From assembly GCA_029582165.1 (NCBI GenBank), contig CM055873.1:43703295-43767294 (forward strand): a DNA stretch of 64,000 bases, read 5' to 3'. The stretch comes from Portulaca oleracea. Lineage: Eukaryota; Streptophyta; Magnoliopsida; Caryophyllales; Portulacaceae. Position 1 is the first letter of the stretch. Each line of letters starts with the position of its first letter. A program made the position numbers and the translations under genes. Below the pieces are notes generated by a model. That model was given only the letters and a program-made list of their open reading frames with translations. It did not search any database and had not been told where the DNA came from. This document shows positions 1 through 11,800 of the stretch, piece after piece.

Positions 1-225
1 ATATTTGGTATTTTATTGAATGAATGTATAGATGAAATAATAAATAATAATTAATATGTCATGGAAAAGTGACAAATGATTATACGAAATGAGAAAATAA
101 AATTAATTCATTCTTCATGTTGAAACACAATTTTTACAAGGTTTGACTATCCAATTTTCTAATTTTGACATAAATTTGTGGTCTTATGTGAGCTTTGCCA
201 CAAATTCAAGCATCATGTTAATAGC

Positions 226-436
226 GCCCGCATAAATCCGGCTCCGGATAAATTTGGGTTGTACAAATTTGGATAATGTCAAATTTCGGACGAGAAATTC
301 ATGACCGAATTCGATTTTATTTTGGGTCGGACAATCCGGTACCAAAATTCGGATGAATAATCTATATCCAGACCCGATTTTTTCGGGTCAAACAATTCAG
401 ATATTTCATATCGGACAAAATTTTGCCGTCTCTCTA
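226..436. mobile_element. Short dispersed repeat (MITE-like), copy 1
   Basis: About 210 bases of non-coding sequence rich in the words GGGTCGGACAAT, AAATTCGGATGAA and GACCCGATTTTTTCGGGT. The same sequence in the same orientation occurs at 7676-7948 and 57670-57945. Its ends are GC-rich (GCGCCCGC at the left, TTTTGCCGTC at the right) and roughly inverted. The copy at 7676 has a clean 9-base target duplication, which is typical of Mutator-like elements. Here I could not define a target duplication. It has no coding capacity. Confidence 0.6.
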
Positions 437-2236
437 ATTACGTGTCCTCATAAATGTTGTTAGTTACAACTTCAGAACGTTAGCCAAAATTTAATCTCTC
501 TTGTAATAGAAATCTGAGGAAACTTGTATAAATTTTGATAATCACCATACTATTCACAACAAACAAAGCCATTGTAGCAAAATTCATAACATATACACAA
601 GAAAACTTCTCTGAACCTTGACAACATAAAATTGACAATGTGAAAATAACTCAAAATATATACAGCATGAACATCTAAAGAAAGAAACAAATGTTACAAA
701 GAGATGGAGTTATTGTCAGCCTGTCATTTCCATAGCATAAGAACGAAGCACCTTCCATACAATTTGCAAGATGATTATGATCTATGATAAAAAGTCTTGT
801 AGCAAAAATGTTTTAAATGTTACTTGATGATACTCATGTTTCGATCTCTTTTTTCTGAAACTGTCAGTTCTCTACTGCTCAAAATGCAAACTCCGGAAAA
901 ACATAGAATTGAAGCTCTCCTCGATCATGTCAGTTGAAGAAACTAAAGATGGAGTCTCTTAATTTTTTCTCTTGGACCGTCCTCTAGGACACACCTTCAT
1001 ATCCATCCAAACAACCTGATAATACAATGAAATTCATTGTCATAACTCAGAATAAGTCGGCTGATTCTAACCAAGTGCAATTTATTATATGCTTTTGGAG
1101 CATGTGCTCCAGATTTGATCATTATTCATTCTTAATAATATAATTGTTCACTTTCAATAGCACAATTATTCATCCATACCCCTCTGTTGTTCACTCCCAA
1201 TAACATAACTGTTCACTCATACCTACTTTGAGCACATGCTCCAAGTGCATGTAATATGTTAACCAAGAGCACTCCACCCTGGAAAAAAAAATGGTTGTCA
1301 ATAATTTTGCCACAAGAGTTGTCCCCTCCTTTCTCAAATTTTTGCTTACTTGCTTGTATGTTTCCATAGGGCAATTTTCTTCTGGGAGTGGGGAGGAAAT
1401 GAGACAAGTTGTTCCATCTCAGAAAGGGGGCACTCAAGTTGAGATATTGCAAAACAATGCTGCTATCAGACATTCAGGGTGTCTTAAACAGGAAAAAAGA
1501 AAAAAAAACTAACAGTAGTTCTTGCCATTTGGAACTACTGCAGGATTCATGTAACTTTACCTTCAAATTTGTAGTTGCTGATCATGTACTCATGTAGTCA
1601 TCAAAACTCGCACGAGTTCCTCTCTTTTGCCATTATCTGTGGCTGACAGTGTTCCAATTGTCAATTACTATATTTCTTCTCAAAAATTAAGTTGAAGAGA
1701 ATAAGGCTTTACCCTTTTTTCTCTGCAAGTTCCACAAAGGCCCTGATGTGACACTCATGGCAAGTGCATAGATAATCCACGCAGCCTTCAGTAGATGATT
1801 AGGGAGAAGCAAGCACCCGCTTCAATTCGATCTGACAGTTGGAAATGTTTGCAATGAAATTAGAATAATATAGCAAATGGATAGAAATAGAAAGAAGATT
1901 TGCACCAATCATTCCTGACCCAGGCAAAACAATAAAGGTAATCGACAAAAACAGTTTTAACATACATATACTTTCACTCTAGAGATCTTTTTTCAGTATC
2001 GAACTCCACTATGAAGATCTAATATACATATACTTTAGCTCTTATACTTTAGCTCTAGAGATCTTTTTTCAGTATCTAACAAGACTGGGTATAAATACTA
2101 CTCTTGCTGCATCAATTCCCTTGATTTTAAACCATCAAGTTGTGTCTTGGAAGAATAATAATGAGTATTGAGTATTGACCCTTTTCTGAATATGATTTAG
2201 CATGTGTTTACAACCCTCAGATGTTTAAATACAAGC
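437..2236. other. Non-coding downstream flank of CNL relic A
   Basis: No gene is visible; the short ORFs here are random in AT-rich DNA. Several stretches are recognisably paralogous to DNA at 9000-11700 and 24280-25600. Examples are the region near 897-950 (like 8993-9040), 1545-1700 (like 9870-9990), 1900-2030 (like 10795-10830 and 11395-11430) and 2098-2180 (like 11585-11700 and 25170-25310). It is therefore read as the repeated 3' flank of the CNL duplication unit, possibly untranslated exon or intron sequence. Confidence 0.55.
1095..1244. repeat. Small fold-back element with TTGGAGCATGTGCTCC ends
   Basis: A 150-base AT-rich segment is bounded by near-perfect inverted repeats, TTGGAGCATGTGCTCC (1095-1110) and TGAGCACATGCTCCAA (1229-1244). 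Each end is itself almost palindromic. Internally TTGTTCACT and CATACC words recur. A partial copy in the opposite orientation lies at 24845-24915. It is non-coding and resembles a MITE of unassigned superfamily. Confidence 0.55.
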
Positions 2237-2390
2237 AGAAAGAATTCTTTAATCATTGTGGGGGGACATGGAAATGATGGGGATACAGTTTAGCATGTCA
2301 GGGTAAATCCCAATTCTCTTCAACTCAAAAGAATACAGTTTAACAATGATATCAAGTGACACCACATGCTAAACACAACAAAAGAAATTA

Positions 2391-2685
2391 CTCCCTCCTT
2401 TCCATATTAATTGACACTTAAACTAACTTTTTTTGTTTTAAAATAATTGTCACTTTCAATTTCCCAGTAAGTAATTTAATAATCTAACTTTAATAATTAT
2501 GTTAACTTTTACTTTTTTCAATGAATAAAAACTACTCCTACTCACATTCTCTCACTAGTTACACCTTGATATCCGAAAAAACACCTTAGAAAATAGTGCT
2601 ATTCAATTATATGGATAGTTTTTTTAGTTAGGGATTGGTATGTGAAATTTTTTAAAATATGTCAATTAATATGGAACGGAGGGAA
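2391..2685. mobile_element. Stowaway-like MITE
   Basis: A 295-base element begins CTCCCTCCTTTCCATATTAA and ends with the inverted form (AATATGGAACGGAGGGAA). It is flanked by TA on both sides (2389-2390 and 2686-2687), the target duplication of Tc1/mariner-derived Stowaway MITEs. Copy B of the segmental duplication holds the empty site with a single TA at 52556-52557, which proves insertion after the duplication. Confidence 0.9.
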
Positions 2686-3288
2686 TAACAAAGAAACTTA
2701 AGAGACATCACATAGTGAGCATCAATAATCATTGTTAGGGCTCACATAAAGAAATGTCCTACATAAGTTTAATTACAACGTCCTCCAAAGTATTAAGTGT
2801 CACCTGAAAAGAAACCTCGATCTTGTACCTTGTGAGCTAGTTTCACCACTTAGAGAACTTACTCTATTAACAGAAACGAACAAAAATGTTCGTTAAAACA
2901 TACATATTCAGACACATGAGACAAGCATTGATTAATCATTACATAACTTTGCATATAATATAGGAGTTTATGCTCGGTGCAGGAACTGGAATTAACAATT
3001 GATGATTTACGCAATTTTTCATTCACCTTGAAGTTAAAAAGAATAAAAAAAAATTAATAAGGCGCTCTTATAAAATTAACCATTGAACTCCATCCTTTGT
3101 CAATTCCCTTCCATTACTGCACCAGAAACTGTTGGTCCTACAAATAAAGGACCAAAATTGTACAAACATACTTGAATCAAACCTTACTTGTTAGAGTAAA
3201 GGAATTTTGGGAAGAAACACATACAAGATAACACATACAACTTTTAATGGATGAAAAATTAAACATAGACGAGTAATGAAGCAATTAC

Positions 3289-6200
3289 CTACCAATCTTC
3301 GCAAGTAATATGACAATCGGGGATGTGTTGAATGTTGGGCCAATCTTCCCCAGTGTTCTCTTGACATCGTTCCAATAGGCCTTTGGCACAACGCCTGATT
3401 TTAAGGCTTCTGAGAGAGGTAAGTTCCCGCATTGATTCTGGCACTACTTCTAGTCCTTGACAATTCCAAATTGAAAGAGATTGGAGGGCAGTGAGGTAGC
3501 GAATCCCCTTTGGTAATTTCACCATCTTTGGAAGCTTGTATAATCTCAATGAATGAAGGGTATGCTTGAGGCTATGCCACGACATCCCCTCATCTTCCTC
3601 TTCATCTTCGCTCATACTTAAATTCTCCAAATCATTTAACTCCAACTCCTTCAAGGCAGTGAGATGCTTCAACCCTCCACCGACACTTTCCAAATTATGG
3701 CAGAAGGAAATACTAAGTAACCGCAAGGAGGATGAGCAGGCACAGAACACTTGCTCTACTTCCGATAACTCTTTAAATCCCCATCGACTCCTACCATCTC
3801 TTCAAGACATTCAAATGCCTCCCTCAGCAACGCATACTTGAGAAGCTTTGTATCACGGATGGACACCTTTCTAAATTTGGAATTTCCAGATCCAATAACA
3901 TTCATTATCCTCAGCTTCTCGTTCAGGGGCCCATCAAACACCAGTGTTTCTAGGGCGGGACAACTAGAAACAATTGCCAATCCCATACAGATCCCAATTC
4001 TCAAGTGGGGAGACAAGGAAATGATGGGAATGGACGAAGTTCTTCACCACCATTGCTATCATTCGTGTCCTCATCTCTTCACCATCCTTTCAATTTTGGC
4101 AGTATTAGTAGAGTGAGTTATTGAGGGAGGGAAAGAATGTTTCTGACCTTGAAGCACCTACATAATCCCTCATACTTTGACTCTCTATGCACTCCAACTT
4201 ATCCATATGTACTAGTGTAAGCGACTTTAGATGTCGTAATTTCCCAAGTGAGCATAACTGCTTCAACCCATGACATTTAATAATTTCAATCTTAATGAGA
4301 TTAGGGAGACTGGTTGCCAACTGATCTTTCCTCCCCCAACTTGGCATTGTGTTACCACAGTAGCATCTCAATTTCAATTCTTTGAGATTTGGATGTGGCT
4401 GTATATGTTCTAATAACAATTCTTCCCCTTTATCCGTCATCTTGGCACCATGATCAAACTCAATTACAACACAATCAAGATGTTCTTTATTCCTTATATA
4501 TCCTCCTTCCCTGGCATCTCTCTCAGCATACTCAGAATAGAGGTGGATTAGAATATGTAAGAGACCTTTTAGGTCCACGAGAGCTTTCAATTCTCCCATT
4601 TGATCCACAACATTGTGCTTCAATGTGGATTTTTTATCACCACCTACTACAAACACTGACAACTTTACAAGATCAATCAACTTCCCATGTGCCAAGACAT
4701 ACATTTAAGGTGCCGACAAGCATTATACATATCCAAGACCCTTAGCTTAGCTAAGTTGGCCAAATCTCTTGGCAACTCCCTTAAAGACCAACATCCACGT
4801 GGCTTTATAGTCTGTAGATGGAGTAGCTTTGTGATTGATTTGGGTAACATCTTCAGGTCACCGTTTTGTGAAAGATCAAAATACTTTAAGTGCGGTAGAT
4901 TCCCCAAGACACTTGACAAAACTTTGATTCCAAATGCACTCAAATCTGGTGTTCTTAGGCATATCCAATTTCTCAATAACGTAGCCACACTCACACATTT
5001 TCCACCTTGATAAAGGCGAAACAAGTTCGAATCTTAGTCTCACAAAAAGACCTGTTTATGCTTACATCGGATGAAAAGATGCAAGATAAATGCCGAACTC
5101 TACTGTCCAAGCTTTCTGTGAAGGAGTCTTTTCTAACAATCACCTTGCTTATTCTTGTTCGACAATATCATGCATCAAATCATGAATCTTGCATGAAACA
5201 ATATTTTCATTTTCATCTTTCCCAACATCCTGGAAAAAATATCTCTTCAACAAAATATCAAAATATTCTGCACCCGCATGCTCCATGATTTGACCTTCTT
5301 GTAGAGGAACAATATAATCTTGTGTCATCCAAAGATTAATCAACATATCCTTCAGAATCACATGATCCTTAGGAAACAATGCGCAATAACTAAAGCATGC
5401 CTTTAACGGGGCTTCAAGTTGATGGTAACTATCTTCAATATACATGGGTGGAGTTAAGTGAGTTCACGTGGGGTCAAGCGACCCACTTTTTGGAAAAAAA
5501 ATATATTGATGTTTTTGTACTTTGTTATATTTACTAAATTTTAATTTTGTATAGTATTAAATATAACTGAAGAAGTGAAGATAGTTTTACTTCAAAAACA
5601 ATACAATTTTTATTTATAGATTTATTTTTATTTTTATTTGTCAAATTTACAAGCATTCTTGAGTCTTTAATTAACATAGATTAATTTGATTGTTTGTATT
5701 AATATATACTCGACTTCTGTTGCATTTGTTGGTTATTACTTGTGTTTGTGTTGATTTGTAGTTACTGTTCTTAACTTTTGTGTATATGAATAATATTTTA
5801 TGCTTATATAGTTCAAATATTTGGAAATTTTGATAATATGCGAATGTGATGCCAATTACTTGAATTTTGGGTTAGTTAGGTGTAACTGTTGAATCATCAT
5901 AATAAATTGATAGCAACTTTTATTTATTATTTAAGTTAAAATGAAAAAATTGAAGAAAAAAATTGTGTACATTATATATACAATATATTATATATCATAT
6001 GATACTTATGATTTGTTTGTATTTAGTATTTAATATTTAATATTTAACATTTAAATTTTGCTAATTAGATATAGAATTTTCAATTACTCAGCTTTTAAAT
6101 TTTGACCCCTCTAAATTTAGTTCATGGATTCGCCCCTATCAATATAGGCTCAATGCCTCCGTTCTCCCCATTTACGTTTGCCCAATTTGATATTTTGAAA

Positions 6201-7373
6201 CGATATCCATTTATCTTTGTCATAACCATAAAGAAGGCTACCTACCACTCTTATGGCGAGAGGAACATTAGCACACCTTTTAACAATTCCTCGACCAATT
6301 TCCTCCAAGTCACTATAATCTACTTACTCATCTCTTCTTCCAAACGCCATAATCTCGAACAAATTCCAAGAATCCTCGTCTGACAACCCTTTCAATTTAT
6401 ACGAGTGCCTATCTGCTATGGCTATGGCTGTCTTCTCTGAACGTGTTGTAACCAAAATCCAACTTCCTCTAAGAGCACACATAAGAAACTTCTCCAATCC
6501 AAGCCATTGGTTGCGATCCTCACTCCACATATCATCCATAACAAGGAAGAATTTCTTTCCTTATAATTGCTCTCGAAATTTTTTCTGCAATGGCTCCAAT
6601 ACGAAGTAGTCATGATTCTCTTTTGTAATCAAGTGCGAAATCTTACGAAGGATATCACTTACATACAAAGCCCTCTGAGTCTCATCAGACACGCAAGTCC
6701 ACAACATCAAGGGAAAATCTCTTTTAATCCTTGGATCATTATATACCAACTGAGCAAGAGCAATTTTCCCTAACCCTCCTATTCCTACAATAGCAAGGCA
6801 AGAAACATCTCCTTCAACATTAGGGTCTACCAACCTACTGACAACATTATCGACATCAGCCTGCCTACCAATAATATCCTGAGTATTCGCAAAAGAAGAC
6901 GTATCCCTTCTCTTATGGGTATGCTGACAATCAAACCCAACGTTGGAATTTTCAAGCCTTAAGGAAAGCTAGTATGAACCTTGGCAATGGAATCAAACTC
7001 GTTTGGATGTTTTATGAGCAAGACTAAGGGAATTGCAGCATGAAAACATAGTACAACTCCCCTTTTGAGAGAAACTACCACCATTTTGGAGCTTCTCAAA
7101 CTCCGCTGAAATGACCAACTCATCAAACAAATCTTTAGCGTCATAAACAACCTCGACGAGTTGATCAATGTAGAGTCGGGCATGTCTCAAGAAAGCCCAT
7201 TGGTCCTGCATGGACTCAACATCATCTAACATTGCCTTGATGATATCGACTTTGTTTTTGAGGTTGTTAAGGTCTGATTTGTGGCTTAGAAGGAAAAAGA
7301 GGTCATCAAGCTGAAAACATTGTAGGGTAGCAAAAAAAGTTTGTGCCATGGAAAACACTATACTCACGTCCAT
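3289..7373 (-). pseudogene. CC-NBS-LRR (RGA-type) pseudogene, relic A
   Basis: Decayed NLR immune-receptor gene. The start (MDVSIVFSMAQTFF, 7373) matches those of the two better CNLs downstream. Visible parts in order are: the coiled-coil (Rx-N) domain with VYDAKDLFDEL; a P-loop reading GIGGLGKIA (about 6770), where the usual Lys-Thr has become Lys-Ile; RNBS-A; kinase-2 with MDDMW (about 6539); WILVTTRS; RNBS-D CFSYCALFPKD; MHD as HDLMHD (about 5170); then LRRs ending in EDWPNIQHIP. Lesions include a 20-base deletion near 7000 relative to copy B, small frameshifts in the LRR, and a 696-base hAT-type insertion (5443-6138) between the GLPL-like region and RNBS-D. It cannot encode a full receptor. 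Antisense ORFs here are shadows. Confidence 0.9.
5443..6138. mobile_element. Non-autonomous hAT-type insertion
   Basis: A 696-base, very AT-rich, non-coding insertion interrupts relic A. It is flanked by a perfect 8-base direct repeat TCAATATA (5435-5442 and 6139-6146). Copy B has that word once at the matching position (near 56100), so the target duplication is certain. The ends are only imperfectly inverted: CATGGGTGGAG at the left, and TAGGGGCGAATCC when the right end is reverse-complemented. The 8-base duplication and ends of this type point to hAT, near the Tip100 style; the family assignment is inferred. Confidence 0.85.
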
Positions 7374-7675
7374 TCTTTGATTTTAGTGAATAAGTGCTGG
7401 AGGAATTAATGCCCAGCAAGAACAGCCGACAGTCCATCATATAGAAGATGAACATCATAACCCCATGAATGAGAAATTAATTGCAAGGAAAGTTCCATGT
7501 AGCTGTCCTAGACTTTTGTTGCATTTACGTATGACTAAAATGAAAGATTTGTCAAAATAATTATGGTGCCACCCGAGCAAGAACCCCACCATTGTTTCTT
7601 TAGTCAAGATTGTCCGCTTTGAATTAAGGCAAAAATTTGAATGTCAGGGAAGTTATAACAGTGATTTGGTATCAA

Positions 7676-7948
7676 CTACTACCGGCAAAAATTTGGGTTC
7701 GGTCGAATTCAGGTCAGTCAATATCAAAATTCGGAGGATAAATTGATGTTTGGACCCGTTTTTTTTCGGGTCGGATAATTCGGACGAAACTAAAGGGTTC
7801 GGACAATAGAAAAAGGAGAAATATTGCATCCGAATATTCAATCAATTTGGTCGATGTCAAAATTCGGATGAAAAATCTATGACCAAACCCGACTTTTTTT
7901 GGGTCGGACAAGTTCAGATATTCAGGTCGAATAAAATTTCGCGGGCGC
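7676..7948. mobile_element. Dispersed MITE, copy 2 (Mutator-like target duplication)
   Basis: This is a 273-base copy of the repeat also seen at 226-436 and 57670-57945. It is flanked by an exact 9-base direct repeat TGGTATCAA (7667-7675 and 7949-7957). A 9-base duplication is the hallmark of Mutator-like elements. It lies about 300 bases upstream of the relic A start codon. It is present at the same place in copy B, so it predates the segmental duplication. Confidence 0.75.
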
Positions 7949-8035
7949 TGGTATCAAGTTTAAGATGTCTCACCAACAAATAATTAGCTAAAGTAGTGAA
8001 ACCTAGCTGGTAAATTCCTTTGCTCGACTAACATC

Positions 8036-8620
8036 TAGGGATGGCAACGGAGCGGATCGGGGATGGGGAAGTATACCCCCGTCCCCATCCTCGCTCCCAA
8101 AACTCATCCCCATCCCCATCCCCATCCTCGCGGATTCCCCATCCCCAGCGGGGATCCAATGTGGATTTTTTTTAAACTATCCTAAATTTAACTAAATTTT
8201 AATCGGATCCGGTTTTTAATCGAACCCGGTTTTTAACATGTTCAAAATACAACGTATTTAACTTGCTCAAGTAATAATAATCAAAATCAAACAATAATAT
8301 ATCAACAAGTGAGAATAAATTGGAAAATTACTACTTTGTCATTCCCATTAATATATATATTAAATTAGAATAAAGATTATTTGGTAATTTTAACATTTCC
8401 GGGGATGGGGATTCAGGGATGGGGACGGGGAATTCACCCCGGCGGGAAAAATGGGGACGGGGATGGGGAAAATTTTGTCCCTATCCCCCCCCAAACCCCG
8501 AGCGGATTTTGGAAAATCGTCCCCGTCCCCGTCCCCATCCCCAATGGGGGTGGGGATTTTTCCCAGAGCGGGGTGAGGCCCCGACGGGTTCGGGGATTCC
8601 CCGCCCCATTGCCATCCCTA
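8036..8620. mobile_element. GC-rich hAT-type MITE
   Basis: A 585-base element starts TAGGGATGGCAACGG and ends with the inverse (CCATTGCCATCCCTA). It is flanked by the 8-base near-duplication CTAACATC (8028-8035) and GTAACATC (8621-8628), a hAT signature. The outer parts are runs of GGGGATGGGGA and CCCCATCCCC and the middle is AT-rich. Copy B retains the uninterrupted site near 58034. Long ORFs read across it are artefacts of the simple sequence. Confidence 0.85.
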
Positions 8621-8830
8621 GTAACATCAAACCATCTCATGGCATTTGAATAATTATGATGCCACCAAAGCAATAAAGAGTCCCACCATTGTTTCTTTAC
8701 TAGTAATAGTTATCAATTATGATATGGACTTGTAATTCTATTTTAAGATTGTCTCACGTAAAATTTGATGAATTTCTTTCAAAGTCATATTAAAATGAAC
8801 TTTTAATATAAATGTGACTAATAGGCTAAA

Positions 8831-11800
8831 AAAAAAAAAGAAGAAAGAAATGGTTACAAAGAAATGGAATGATTGTCATCTGATGAAAGGAAATAACAGC
8901 AGCAGGTTAGGACTTGCCCCTTTCATAAAATGTATAAGATTGATTAAAGTTCTATGCCAAAAAGTGCACAAATTGCAAACATAGAATTGAAGCTTTCCTG
9001 GATCATGCCAGTAGAAGAAAACTAAAGACATATGCAATCAGTCGAAATTTAACTTGGTGCAACTCTGATGATGTAAATGAAATACATTATCAGAATAACT
9101 CTGCCGATTCCCACGAAAATCACTCTCCAAAATGGCCCACTTCATAGATTCGACAAATATGCATATTGATTCCTGAACAAATGTGTACGAAAGTAGTAAA
9201 AGGCAAACGAACCAACATATGATATCCTGTCAACAACTTGTGGGAAACACGCTTTGCCATTGATTCACAAATAGAACATATCATTTCAGAAAGTACCAGA
9301 ACTTTAGTTAATTTGCTGCAGTGTTATTCGTGGTAGTTGTTTTCCTGTTGTCATTCTGTTCATCCAGTCATTCTAGGACAAGATGCTCAGAGATCTGGCA
9401 CCAACTCTAGTCCCCAAAAGAGGACAACAAAGTTAAGAAAAACTCACTGTAGAAGACTAATTTTCAGTTCACTGCCCCCCTGAGATTGAGAAGAAACAAA
9501 CAGCCTTAAATACTTGCAACAACTCTCTTTTTATACTCACTACAGTAACTATCAATAAAACCTAACTCCTGCCGATTCTACTATGAGCCCCCATGCTAGG
9601 CACATGTAACTAACTGGCAGATAACAGAAGCACCATTTTGGGCAGTTCAATCAAGGCTGGTTAGGAAATAGGAAACAGTCGTGCTAGACTATGTAATCAT
9701 GAATCATGAACGTGTCAGTTAAAAGGTTTAAAGGATATAGCCGAATAGCAATTTCTCGTTAATGCGTAAATACACTCTAACCCTACATATTCCATCTCGC
9801 ACCTGTCTAACAACAACGATGGTTATCGCAGATTGTCGATCTTGTTGTCATCAGAATTCTCACTGGATTAAGCTAACTTCGCCTGCAACTTTGTACTTGT
9901 TGATCTTGTAGTTATCAAAATTCAAAACTTCCACCAGTTCTTTCTTTTTGCCATTTCTGCAGCAGTGTTCCAATTATCATTACAGGTGAAATATTTTAGA
10001 ACCAAACTCCAGTTTCTACACCATGGGAAAAAAAGGGAATACAAAGAAGGAACACTCACATATTGAAGAAGTAATTAGTGAATTGATTTCTTCTATCAGT
10101 TGCTCTTGTTCAGGAAGAACAACTGTTACAGAATCATTTCATTGGACTTGAAAGTATCAACATTTCCAGCTCCTCATTTGCTCAGTTGTCCAATTTCAAT
10201 AAATAAATCCCCACGACGATCAACCAACGAAACCAGAGAATGCAAGACAATCCCATTTGAAGTCTGCAACAAGAAGAGGAAGGCAATGTGTAGTTTACAT
10301 TTCAACTCTGAGTTATGGTCCTGAGGAGTAGGAAGCAAGGGAGACCACATCAGAATTTGATATCATATACAAGTAACAGATCGATGTTCAGTCAGTACAT
10401 TGGAATAATCAAATCTAAGATTTCATTGCAAAACTAATCAGCTAAGCGCAAGGTTAAGGTCACGCCATCTTCAACTTAATTTTGCTGAACTGATTCTGAA
10501 GTCAACTTATCCAAACTTATATGAAGAAAAGAATGTGAAAGGATCATAACCTTAGTTTTTCTCAACTAAACCAAAATTTTCTGTTGAATTTTAAACTTGT
10601 TTCTCTGAATTGAACTAATTTTTTTCTGAACCAAACCCAAGAAAATAAGTTGAACTTTTAACTGCAGTGACACTCATGGATCAAAAGATCTTTGCGCGCA
10701 GTTGCTATGAGGTAAGATTTTACAGCAACGTACATACCACCTTGGGTTGATTATTCAAGGAAGCAGGGCACAATTAAGTCAATACCAACGCAGGCATCAA
10801 ATTCAAGAAAATCGACAAAAACGGCTGTATTATATCAAGCCTTTTTAATACAAGTACTTACGTCTGTAATCTAACTAATGCCTTATAACCTGACTTATCA
10901 AGGTGTTCAAAATCTTTACTCATACGAAATAATAGTGGGAGGACGCACCCTCAGGATTCATATGACAGTAGACCTTAGACAAAAAGAAAAGTGACATGTA
11001 AACACGGATGCAATCCATGGACCAGAATAAACAGGTAAAAGGGATAGGCTTGCCTGTTTTTTGTTTAAGACCAGCAGTGTGACTAACAACGCTAAAGCTC
11101 TTCTCAGTTGCTTTGCTTCTGTATGCTCTTCTATATGGTAATCAGAAACGGATGCAATGGGAGTCGGAAGAACCAAGCAAAATGGATTTGCTTGGTTTCT
11201 AGATTAATTGAATAATGAGCCGTTACAAAGTTGTCCCGAATCTTGAAAAGGAAAATGAAAGACATATACTGAAAGTATTCGTTCAGAAGTACGAAATCTA
11301 AAGAACAGTTGCTCCAGTCACTCCAGACAGGGACAACATAGCAAAAGGAAATCAACAAAAAACAGCAGTAATGTGTACAGACTTGAGCTCTAGACATCTT
11401 TCTCCAGTATCCAACTCTACAATTTGAGGACCCAAGACCAAGAGCTAATATTAGAGTAAAACTCGAAGCTTTACAGAAATTTCTAGAAGCTCAAATGGTA
11501 GAAAAGCACAATGCAACAACCATTCATGTAACATCAGTGTATTGCTGCTTTTTCATCCTACCAGCACAAGAGACAATAAATAATACTCTTGCTGCATAAG
11601 TACCTTTGAGTACATTAATTAACCCATCCAGTCGTATCTTGGCAGAATAATGACCCTTTTTCTGCAAGCAACCAGCATATCTGCACGTCCTTTCAAGTGT
11701 CTACAAAGAAGAAACAAGAACACTGTCATTGTGCACAATGACCCCTGCATGCAGCACCTCGAGATAAGCTTCAATACAAAACTAGAAAGACGGTCACTAA

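Larger units (their letters stand above)
2237..8830. repeat. Segmental duplication, copy A
   Basis: This block aligns from end to end with 52406-58228 (copy B). It contains a decayed CNL, its flanks and an old MITE shared with copy B. Differences are point changes, small indels and insertions present in only one copy: three here (2391-2685, 5443-6138, 8036-8620) and one in B (55307-55789). The left edge is near GAATTCTTTAATCATTG (about 2241). The right edge is near TGTGACTAATAGGCT (about 8812). Beyond these points the two loci are unrelated. Confidence 0.85.

Noticed and set aside
3566..3841. Plus-strand ORFs across the CNL genes and relics (also 14943-15748, 17523-17960, 20553-21313, 22159-22509, 53821-54273)
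   Set aside because: Antisense shadows of the CNL coding frames.
8381..8673. Overlapping ORFs on both strands rich in Gly, Pro and Arg
   Set aside because: They lie wholly or mostly inside the G-rich MITE and are produced by its simple sequence.
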